A stretch of DNA of 64,000 bases from assembly GCF_948329515.1 (NCBI RefSeq), contig NZ_CAOJCN010000001.1, positions 310,001-374,000 of the forward strand. Direction: 5' to 3'. The notes under the pieces are model-generated. The model had not been told where the DNA came from. It saw only the letters and a program-made list of their open reading frames with translations, and did no database searches. This DNA comes from Cohnella rhizoplanae. GTDB taxonomy: Bacteria; Bacillota; Bacilli; Paenibacillales; Paenibacillaceae. Shown here one piece after another: positions 58,561-64,000 of this stretch. Every line of letters begins with the position of its first letter. Position 1 is the first letter of the stretch. The translations under genes and the position numbers were made by a program.

Positions 58561-58731
58561 ATGATGAAGCAATACGCGGTCGATCTGGCCAAGAAGCTGT
58601 ACAGAGAGCACGACAGATCCTACTTCGTCGTTCAGGAAGAGGGCTCCGATTCGTACAGGGTTGTGGATAAAGAGGAAAAGGAAGCCAAGCAATTGAACCG
58701 ATACGTCGTCTTCAGCATTGAGACGGACTGA
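58561..58731 (+). CDS. Small hypothetical protein (56 residues)
   Basis: This open frame starts ATGATGAAG at 58561 and ends TGA at 58731. It encodes a charged protein beginning MMKQYAVDLAKKLYREHDRS, with a later VVQEEGSDSYRVVDKEE and end YVVFSIETD. It reads as a helix followed by beta strands. The ribosome site (AAGGTATGGTG) is weak. A hairpin follows its stop. I do not know a family; coding is inferred from the amphipathic, low-bias composition and placement. Confidence 0.5.
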   Translation: MMKQYAVDLAKKLYREHDRSYFVVQEEGSDSYRVVDKEEKEAKQLNRYVVFSIETD

Positions 58732-58752
58732 CTGGATTCGCTCCATTAGAAA

Positions 58753-58792
58753 CGGCTCCTGCCTCGCGACTCGCGCGGCGGAGCCGGTTTTC
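58753..58792. terminator. Terminator between the 56-residue gene and dat
   Basis: CGGCTCC (58753-58759) pairs with GGAGCCG (58780-58786), followed by GTTTTCC. It could serve either gene; neither T-run is strong. Confidence 0.55.
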
Positions 58793-58795
58793 CGT

Positions 58796-59638
58796 TTAAG
58801 CGAGTCCGATCGCGGCCGCGAAATCCCGCTGCAGCCTCCGCGTGACCGGACCGGCCGCTCCGCTTCCCAGCTCGCGTCCGTCGACGGAGACGATCGGCGT
58901 GACCTCGACGGTCGTGCCCGTGACGAACGCTTCGTCGGCGCCGTACAGCTCTTCCAGCGTGAAGGGGCGTTCTTCCACGGGGATCTCCGCCGCGCGCGCG
59001 AGACGCAGCGTCACGGCCCGCGTGACCCCATGCAGGATCAAGTTGTCGGCCGGATGCGTACGCAGAATGCCGTCCTTGACGATCATGACGTTGGAGGCGC
59101 TGCTCTCCGTAACGATGCCGCTGCGGTGCAGGATCGCGTCCGCGGCGCCCCGTTCGGCCGCTTCTTGCTTGGCCATCACGTTAGCGAGAAGGTTCAGCGT
59201 CTTATAATTGCAGTGCAGCCAGCGAATGTCCTCCAACGTGACGACGGAGATGCCGCGATCCATGGCGAGGACCGGACGTGCGATTTCGCGGGTATAAGCC
59301 AGCGCGACGGGAGAGACGCCCGCGGGGTAGAGATGGTTGCGGGGCGCGACGCCCCTCGTAATCTGCAAATAAACGGTGCCCTCGGTCAATCCGTTGCGCC
59401 GTACGAGCTCGTCCATCGCCTGGCGAATGCCGTCGATGCCCCAGGGCAGCGCGAGCTTGAGCCCTTCGGCGCTGAGCCGCAGCCGTTCGTAGTGGGCGTC
59501 GGCTTCGAAGAGCCGGCCGCCGTACACCCTGAAGACCTCGTAGATTCCGTCGCCGAAATAATAGCCGCGGTCGCTCGGCGAGATCCGCACCTCTTCCTCG
59601 GGCAAAAACGCATTGTCGAACCAATAGATCGAAGTCAT
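58796..59638 (-). CDS. dat: D-amino-acid (D-alanine) transaminase
   Basis: This fold-type IV PLP enzyme of 280 residues moves amino groups between D-amino acids and keto acids and can supply D-Glu or D-Ala for the wall. The PLP lysine is residue 146 in WLHCNYKTLNLLANVMAK, and VTESSASNVMIVKDG and HGVTRAVTL are family motifs. The early SDRGYYFGDGIYEVFRVYGG points to the D-amino-acid rather than branched-chain group. ATG lies after AAAGGAGAAG. It diverges from ung with a 90-bp shared control region. Confidence 0.9.
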   Translation of the reverse strand: MTSIYWFDNAFLPEEEVRISPSDRGYYFGDGIYEVFRVYGGRLFEADAHYERLRLSAEGLKLALPWGIDGIRQAMDELVRRNGLTEGTVYLQITRGVAPRNHLYPAGVSPVALAYTREIARPVLAMDRGISVVTLEDIRWLHCNYKTLNLLANVMAKQEAAERGAADAILHRSGIVTESSASNVMIVKDGILRTHPADNLILHGVTRAVTLRLARAAEIPVEERPFTLEELYGADEAFVTGTTVEVTPIVSVDGRELGSGAAGPVTRRLQRDFAAAIGLA

Positions 59639-59658
59639 GGGCCGCTTCTCCTTTGCTT

Positions 59659-59687
59659 TTGGGCGAACAATTCGATTCTGCTATAAT
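59659..59687 (+). promoter_or_regulatory. Sigma-A promoter of ung
   Basis: TTGGGC (59659-59664), 17 bp, TATAAT (59682-59687). The -10 is at the centre of an inverted repeat (next entry). Confidence 0.6.
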
Positions 59688-59694
59688 AGAATCG
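59673..59694. repeat. Inverted repeat over the ung -10
   Basis: CGATTCT (59673-59679) and AGAATCG (59688-59694) form a perfect 7-bp inverted repeat with 8 bp between, centred on TATAAT. The same place may hold the -10 of dat on the other strand (TATTAT), so a protein bound here could act on both genes. Confidence 0.55.
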
Positions 59695-59728
59695 CTTCAT
59701 AGCTATCATAAATCAGGAGGCGTGCCTC

Positions 59729-60481
59729 ATGCCAGCGATGTTCAAAAACGATTGGGAGCCCCTGCTCCGACCGGAGTTGGAAAAGCCTTATTATATGACC
59801 CTGAGAAACCAGCTTGCCGTCGAATACCGCGAACGGACCGTATTTCCGGACATGCATCACATTTTCGAGGCGCTTCATCTGACCTCCTACCGGGAGGCCA
59901 AGGTCGTGATCCTGGGACAAGACCCGTATCATGGGGCGGGACAAGCCCACGGACTGAGCTTTTCCGTGCTGCCAGGCGTGCGCCAGCCGCCTTCGCTCCG
60001 CAATATTTTCAAGGAATTGCATAACGATCTGGGGTGTCCGACGCCAACCCACGGCAACCTGTCCCATTGGGCGAAGCAAGGTGTGCTCTTGCTCAATGCG
60101 GTGCTGACGGTGAGGGAAGGCGAGGCGAATTCGCACAAGGGACTGGGCTGGGAGAAGTTCACCGACGCGGTAGTCGCCGCGCTAAACGAAAGAGAAGAGC
60201 CGCTGGTGTTCATCCTATGGGGCAGCCATGCGCAGAAGAAGGCGGCGTATATCGACAAGCGCAAGCACTTCGTCATCGCTTCGGCGCACCCGAGTCCGCT
60301 ATCCGCGCACAACGGATTCCTCGGCAGCAGGCCGTTCTCCCGGGCTAACGCTTACTTGGAGCAGGCGGGCAGAGGCTCGATAGACTGGTGCATACCCGAG
60401 CTGGTCGCGGCCGACCGGGAACGCATGCTTGAAGAGACCGCCGCATCGTCCTCTTTCTCTGACGCGCTTCGAGACAAGTGA
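59729..60481 (+). CDS. ung: Uracil-DNA glycosylase (family 1)
   Basis: Ung removes uracil from DNA. The 250-residue protein has the water-activating motif GQDPYHGAGQAHGLSFSV (Asp 65) and the DNA-intercalation loop HPSPLSAHNGF. The uracil-specific Asn is in LLLNAVLTV. The length exceeds the usual 225-230 by a C-terminal tail (DRERMLEETAASSSFSD). ATG 59729 follows GGAGGCG. A hairpin terminator shared with the SLH gene follows. Confidence 0.96.
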   Translation: MPAMFKNDWEPLLRPELEKPYYMTLRNQLAVEYRERTVFPDMHHIFEALHLTSYREAKVVILGQDPYHGAGQAHGLSFSVLPGVRQPPSLRNIFKELHNDLGCPTPTHGNLSHWAKQGVLLLNAVLTVREGEANSHKGLGWEKFTDAVVAALNEREEPLVFILWGSHAQKKAAYIDKRKHFVIASAHPSPLSAHNGFLGSRPFSRANAYLEQAGRGSIDWCIPELVAADRERMLEETAASSSFSDALRDK

Positions 60482-60512
60482 AGTTTCGATAATCGGAAAT
60501 GCGATTGGGCAT

Positions 60513-60541
60513 GAAAAAGCCGACGGGCGAATCCCGTCGGC
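60513..60541. terminator. Terminator between ung and the SLH gene
   Basis: GCCGACGGG (60519-60527) pairs with CCCGTCGGC (60533-60541). On the - strand it is followed by TTTTT, so it mainly ends the SLH gene; on the + strand ATTCTTT is a weak tail. Confidence 0.85.
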
Positions 60542-60552
60542 ATTCTTTAAAA

Positions 60553-61488
60553 TTATTTGGCTTCGCCGCCAAGCACCGGCGTGTACGCCTTGTCGACGTA
60601 TACGGAAGCTTGGACTTTCGTGATGACCTGCGGATACAGCGCGGCAGGATCCGGCTTCAGGATCCGATAGGTGACGATAGCTTGCTTATCTTTGAAAGCG
60701 ACGTTCGCAATCTCGATGCCGTAGCCAGGATGCGGAGCTTGGGCGCTGATCGTCACCTTGAGCGCATCGGCGCCATAGGCCTCGCTCGTCAGCTTCACGT
60801 CGTAAAGAGGAGAGACGACGGGCTGCTCGGGCTCGACCGGTGGCACAGGCTTCGTATTCTTGACGAACGCGATCCCTTTGGCCAGCATGACGGCGGCCTC
60901 GCTGCGCGTGATCGCATCCTTAGGCCGGAACTTCCCGCTCGCGTCTACCGAGGCGATCTTGCCGATGAGCAGCTTCTGGATGCTATCCATGTAGTTCTTC
61001 GTGACCTTGTCCTCATCCTTGAACGTCTGGTACATCTCGATCCAGGCGTATTCGCCCTTCGTGATGATCGCCTTGTAGATCCAGTGCGCGTACTGCTCGC
61101 GGGTGACCTTGCCGTTCGGGTCGATGTCCCGCGGAATCTCGAGACCGTTCAGGTTCGCGACGATAAATGCTTTAGCGTAATAGGCGTTGTCCTTGACCTT
61201 CGTGAAGTAGTCGCTCGCCTTCGGTTCCTTAATGAAGCGAATGGTGTCGATGTTGAGCCCGAAGCCGTTCACGATCAGACTGACGGCCGTCTGCACGGTC
61301 ATCGCGTTCTTCGGCTTGAACATGCCGCTGCCGTCGCCCTTGATCAGGCCTTTCTTCTGCAGCTGCTCGATATAGCTCCGTCCGGCGTCCTTCTGGATAT
61401 CGTTGAAGGCGAACGCGGAGCCGCCTGCGGTCAGGCTGAACAGCATGACGGCGAGAAATAAAAATAAGCTCTTGTACGATTTTTTCAT
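60553..61488 (-). CDS. Secreted SLH-domain protein with C-terminal PrcB-like domain
   Basis: The 311-residue protein has a signal peptide cut near SAFA-FND. Three S-layer-homology-like repeats follow (about 30-230): FNDIQKDAGRSYIEQLQKKG, then YAKAFIVANLNGLEIPRDID, then MDSIQKLLIGKIASVDASGK with FRPKDAITRSEAAVMLAK. A Pro/Val/Glu linker (PVPPVEPEQPVVSP) leads to a beta-rich end (about 235-305) resembling PrcB-type domains (GYGIEIANVAFKDKQAIVTY). SLH repeats bind wall polymers. The start is the second ATG, 61488, 8 nt after GGGAGGA; an ATG at 61494 is too close. Confidence 0.82.
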   Translation of the reverse strand: MKKSYKSLFLFLAVMLFSLTAGGSAFAFNDIQKDAGRSYIEQLQKKGLIKGDGSGMFKPKNAMTVQTAVSLIVNGFGLNIDTIRFIKEPKASDYFTKVKDNAYYAKAFIVANLNGLEIPRDIDPNGKVTREQYAHWIYKAIITKGEYAWIEMYQTFKDEDKVTKNYMDSIQKLLIGKIASVDASGKFRPKDAITRSEAAVMLAKGIAFVKNTKPVPPVEPEQPVVSPLYDVKLTSEAYGADALKVTISAQAPHPGYGIEIANVAFKDKQAIVTYRILKPDPAALYPQVITKVQASVYVDKAYTPVLGGEAK

Positions 61489-61570
61489 AAACATTCCTCC
61501 CTGTTGAATTCATTTCCTATGCGATCAATCACACAAACGCAGGAGCTCGGCAAAAGGTTGCAGCGTAACG

Positions 61571-61594
61571 AAAAAGGAAGCCCGAAGGCTTCCC
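61571..61594 (-). terminator. Terminator of the acyltransferase gene
   Basis: GGAAGCC (61576-61582) and GGCTTCC (61587-61593) with a 4-nt loop, followed on the - strand by TTTTT. Confidence 0.85.
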
Positions 61595-61637
61595 ATAGAT
61601 GATGGCTATGCGGATTTCATGCGGACATTCAATACGT

Positions 61638-62816
61638 TCAGACGGCCGCTTGGCCTTCCTGGATGTTTTGGACGGGCATAACCTTGGTGTGCCCGCCTCC
61701 GCGCAGCTTGCCGGCTATCCGTCTTCCTAGAGCGATAGAGGGCAGCTCGACATACTTATATCCCAAATAGCCGACGATGAACGAGAGGGCGACCGCGAAG
61801 GGCAGCAGGATATAAAACGATACGCGACCATAGAAGTAGTGCATGAACGAAAGCAGAATGAGAAAATGGTACAAGTATAGGCTATATGATATTTTGCCGA
61901 TAAAAACCGGCGATTTTCGCGTCAGCCAATAGGTGGCTCTCGTCGATGAAAGGGAGAGGACGAGAATGGAACAAACGCCTGCCGCATAAAGGTAATCACC
62001 CAGCATCCATACATATGAAAATCCCGTTTCGGCGCGTTCCAAACTTTTGACGATTAAAAACGCGTAATTATAAAGAGCAAATCCGGCCATCCAGTAAAAC
62101 CACCGAGTTCGCGCCGCTCGCTCTTCCGTGAATCGGGTAAGCTCGCTTCTGTATCTGGCGATCAGCATGCCGAGGATAAAAAATGACAAATAGTGGAGCG
62201 TATCCATCGCATGGATATGCGCGAATGAGATGGCCAGCGCGGCCAAGACGGAGAGAGCCGGCAGCGCGATTAGCGAGATGAACCATTTGCGAGTCATCAA
62301 TAGCAATACCACGAACGGGAAAATGATCGATATCCTCATCTCGTGGACAAGCGTCCAAATTACGCCGTTTAAATCCGCCGTTTTAAAGGGAACGATCGCA
62401 AGCAGGTGGCTCACGATTTCTTTCCCGGATAACGCATGCGTCCAAACGACATTATAGGCGAGCGGAAACCGGTCGCTTTGAAATTTCGGGGCAAATGCCA
62501 GCAACGGAATGCCGATGGCGATGCACGCTGCGTACGGAACGTAGATTCTAAAGAAACGTTTGACGAGATAACTGCGATAAGCGACTTTTTTGCTGCCGAG
62601 GATCGGGAGGGACAGGACAAATCCGCTTAACACGAAAAAGAAGACGACGGCGGCATGGCCGTTGACGAGGAAGACGAGGGGAGAATAGGCGGCGTCGAAT
62701 AACAGCGATGCGGCTGCCGAGTGTTCTGCGTGCACCGCATACACATGGCCCAATAGAACGATGACCGCGGCTAATCCTCTAAGCGCATCCAACTGCAAGT
62801 AGCGATTGATCATCAT
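61638..62816 (-). CDS. Membrane acyltransferase, family 3 (OafA/YrhL type)
   Basis: The 392-residue protein has about ten membrane helices and the N-terminal acyltransferase-3 signature NRYLQLDALRGLAAVIVLLGH, split by the conserved His. FFVLSGFVLSLP and VKRFFRIYVPY are further signatures. These enzymes acetylate or otherwise acylate sugars of the envelope. The frame opens at 62903, but ATG 62816 is 7 nt after GGAGGCG and starts just before the motif. A sigma-A promoter with an operator-like palindrome lies upstream. A second related gene begins at 63715. Confidence 0.9.
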   Translation of the reverse strand: MMINRYLQLDALRGLAAVIVLLGHVYAVHAEHSAAASLLFDAAYSPLVFLVNGHAAVVFFFVLSGFVLSLPILGSKKVAYRSYLVKRFFRIYVPYAACIAIGIPLLAFAPKFQSDRFPLAYNVVWTHALSGKEIVSHLLAIVPFKTADLNGVIWTLVHEMRISIIFPFVVLLLMTRKWFISLIALPALSVLAALAISFAHIHAMDTLHYLSFFILGMLIARYRSELTRFTEERAARTRWFYWMAGFALYNYAFLIVKSLERAETGFSYVWMLGDYLYAAGVCSILVLSLSSTRATYWLTRKSPVFIGKISYSLYLYHFLILLSFMHYFYGRVSFYILLPFAVALSFIVGYLGYKYVELPSIALGRRIAGKLRGGGHTKVMPVQNIQEGQAAV

Positions 62817-62842
62817 AAACGAGCGCCTCCGGAGCATTGATG

Positions 62843-62857
62843 GATACATAATGTATC
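62843..62857. promoter_or_regulatory. Operator-like palindrome GATACA-N3-TGTATC, copy 1
   Basis: GATACATAATGTATC is a perfect palindrome that covers the -10 of the acyltransferase promoter. The same spaced half-sites recur at 63681-63695 before the second acyltransferase. It has the look of a TetR- or MarR-family operator. Confidence 0.65.
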
Positions 62858-62876
62858 TTTTTCCGAAGTTTGTCAA
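62848..62876 (-). promoter_or_regulatory. Sigma-A promoter of the acyltransferase gene
   Basis: On the - strand TTGACA (62876-62871), 17 bp, CATTAT (62853-62848). The -10 is inside the palindrome. Confidence 0.7.
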
Positions 62877-62881
62877 TACAA

Positions 62882-62914
62882 TAAAAAGAGACCTTGATCG
62901 CAATCAAGGTCTCT
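62882..62914 (-). terminator. Terminator after tRNA-Val
   Basis: AGAGACCTTGAT (62887-62898) pairs with ATCAAGGTCTCT (62903-62914), loop CGCA, followed on the - strand by TTTTTATTG. Confidence 0.92.
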
Positions 62915-62928
62915 GTCGTAGGAGTAGA

Positions 62929-63004
62929 TGGTGATCTGAACAGGGATCGAACCTGTGACCCCTACCCTGTCAAGGTAGTGCTCTCCCAGCTGAGCTATCA
63001 GATC
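62929..63004 (-). tRNA. tRNA-Val (GAC)
   Basis: A complete 76-nt cloverleaf with encoded CCA and perfect acceptor stem GATCTGA/TCAGATC. The loop TTGACAG gives anticodon GAC (62971-62969). It has its own terminator. It lies alone, away from the three-tRNA group. Confidence 0.93.
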
Positions 63005-63131
63005 ATGTGTGGTGGCGACTTGATTGATTATAGAGGAGTATCGAGTGAATGTAAAGCGTTTTTTTTGAATTAAAATGAAAGAATCAAACGGCCGGCCGCG
63101 CTGGGCGACCGACCGGCTGGAGGAAGCTGCT

Positions 63132-63551
63132 TCAGGTGTTTTTCTTCGCCTCTGCCGTCCAAGATCGATTAATCTGTTCCTTCAGGTGCACGCGTTCTTT
63201 ATCGAGCAGCTTGCCGATGAGCTGATCCTCGCTGATGCCTTTGGATTTGCCGATCTGGGCGACCGATTTGCCCTTCTTAAGCTCTTCGATCAGTTGGCTC
63301 GAGGTCATGCCCAGCGCCTCTGCCATGTCGTTCAGCCGGCGGTGATGCTTGCGGGCGTGATGGCCTTCGCGATGGCCTTCGTGATGGACGCGCTCCTCGC
63401 CGAGTACAGACGTGACGGCCGATGACGCGTCGTTCCGTACGGCCTGGGATTCAGTTCCGGCAGCTTGGACGCTGCCCGCTGCCAGCGGAGAGGCGAGAGC
63501 CAGCAGCAGGGCCGCGGTCAGCAGCGTCTTGCCGCGAGATGTTTTTAACAT
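63132..63551 (-). CDS. Secreted His-rich protein of unknown function
   Basis: The 139-residue protein has a signal peptide cut near VQA-AGT. A His-rich segment follows (HHEGHREGHHARKHHRR, about 56-72), which might bind metal. The C-terminal half has two helix-turn-like repeats: LGMTSSQLIEELKKGKSVAQ and SKGISEDQLIGKLLDKERVH. These resemble repeats found in small secreted Bacillus/Paenibacillus proteins of no known function. ATG follows GAAGGAGGG. Confidence 0.72.
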   Translation of the reverse strand: MLKTSRGKTLLTAALLLALASPLAAGSVQAAGTESQAVRNDASSAVTSVLGEERVHHEGHREGHHARKHHRRLNDMAEALGMTSSQLIEELKKGKSVAQIGKSKGISEDQLIGKLLDKERVHLKEQINRSWTAEAKKNT

Positions 63552-63660
63552 GGTGAATTTCCCTCCTTCGCTATTATTGTGAGCAGATGCAGCTGACTTT
63601 AAACGGGGGGAAAAGAAATGAGAGGAAATCGGCGTGGATCGGGTAAGGCGAAAATAGGAA

Positions 63661-63690
63661 TTGACAAAACTCTCCCAAAAGATACAAAAT
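63661..63690 (+). promoter_or_regulatory. Sigma-A promoter of the second acyltransferase
   Basis: A perfect -35 TTGACA lies at 63661-63666. The -10 is TACAAA (63683-63688, 16-bp spacer) or CAAAAT (63685-63690, 18-bp spacer); both lie in the palindrome at 63681-63695. Confidence 0.55.
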
Positions 63691-63695
63691 GTATC
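63681..63695. promoter_or_regulatory. Operator-like palindrome GATACA-N3-TGTATC, copy 2
   Basis: GATACAAAATGTATC; with the flanking A and T the symmetry covers 17 bp. Same half-sites and same spacing as the copy at 62843-62857, and in the same position relative to the promoter. Confidence 0.65.
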
Positions 63696-63714
63696 TAAGA
63701 AGGAGTGGATTCAA

Positions 63715-64000
63715 ATTTCTAGTCGCCTTGCGCAACTGGATGCTGTCCGCGGCTTGGCATCCATGTCTGTTTTCCTCAGCCATATCATGGCGCTGCCGAC
63801 CTCGGCGGTCATCGCCAAGTTATATATGGATACGCCTTTGCGTATCGTCGCGTACGGTCATGGGGCGGTGATGTTGTTTTTTGTCATGAGCGGGTTCGTG
63901 CTCTCTTTGCCTTATCTTAATCATCATGCCGGCAGCTACCCTTCTTTTTTAATCAAGCGGTTCTGCCGTATTTACATTCCGTATCTGGCGGTTATCGTCG
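63715..64000 (+). CDS. Membrane acyltransferase, family 3, 5' part only; non-standard start
   Basis: The frame runs off the window end. It encodes SSRLAQLDAVRGLASMSVFL, then HGAVMLFFVMSGFVLSLPYL and IKRFCRIYIPYLAV, a clear relative of the protein at 61638. No ATG, GTG or TTG stands in frame before the conserved QLDAVRGLA motif. The first usable codon is ATT at 63715, 9 nt after AAGGAG (63700-63705). A GTG at 63705 is in another frame that stops at TAG after five codons, so a one-base error or frameshift is the other reading. The in-frame ATG at 63766 would cut the motif away. Confidence 0.7.
   Translation, partial: MSSRLAQLDAVRGLASMSVFLSHIMALPTSAVIAKLYMDTPLRIVAYGHGAVMLFFVMSGFVLSLPYLNHHAGSYPSFLIKRFCRIYIPYLAVIV

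Noticed and set aside
58363..58746. Minus-strand frame of 127 codons
   Set aside because: It crosses a strong terminator and covers the 56-codon + strand gene; no ribosome site or family.

Overview
The window reads as one contiguous piece of chromosome from a GC-rich, endospore-forming member of the Bacillota. Paenibacillaceae (a Cohnella- or Paenibacillus-like genome) fits best. The reasons are the sporulation genes spoVD, spoVE, spoIIGA, sigE and sigG inside a division and cell-wall cluster, TTG and GTG starts behind strong GGAGG ribosome sites, a PyrR attenuator, an ileS T-box, and a glnS gene. Genus is an inference; no rRNA gene is present.

Region 1 (1-14662) is the dcw cluster on the + strand: the 3' end of spoVD, then murE, murF, mraY, murD, spoVE, murG, murB, murA, divIB, ftsA and ftsZ, closed by a terminator. 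murF and murA sit inside the cluster, unlike in B. subtilis. A membrane HD-GYP protein (14744-16054) follows.

Region 2 (16217-18984) is the sporulation switch spoIIGA-sigE-sigG. It starts with a promoter that has a long 21-bp spacer and Spo0A-like boxes. Region 3 (19124-27334) is ylmC-ylmD-ylmE-sepF-ylmG-ylmH-divIVA, then a strong promoter, a T-box leader and an eukaryote-like (type 2) ileS, then a small membrane protein. Region 4 (27371-31341) has a DksA/TraR-like gene on the - strand, then lspA, rluD and dapL.

Region 5 (31343-39379) is the pyrimidine operon pyrR-pyrC-carA-carB-pyrF-pyrE under a PyrR attenuator. pyrB, pyrK, pyrD and pyrP are not in it. Region 6 (39546-47846) holds a small unknown gene, a Bce-type peptide-antibiotic resistance module (bceAB and bceRS) with a recognisable operator and a 14-bp tandem repeat, a lipoprotein NagZ and glnS.

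Region 7 (48039-56868) is the most unusual part. It is a tightly coupled five-gene operon: MacB-type ATPase, lipoprotein adaptor, large FtsX-like permease with a natural Gly/Ser linker, second ATPase with an AbrB-like tail, and a sugar-type solute-binding lipoprotein. A paralogous binding protein follows. No importer permease is present.

Region 8 (56934-64000) is a mixed region. It has small genes, a tRNA group (fMet, Ile2, Leu), a KGG-repeat stress protein behind a sigma-B-like promoter, a D-amino-acid transaminase diverging from ung, an SLH-domain protein, tRNA-Val, a His-rich secreted protein, and two acyltransferase-3 genes that share the palindrome GATACA-N3-TGTATC at their promoters.
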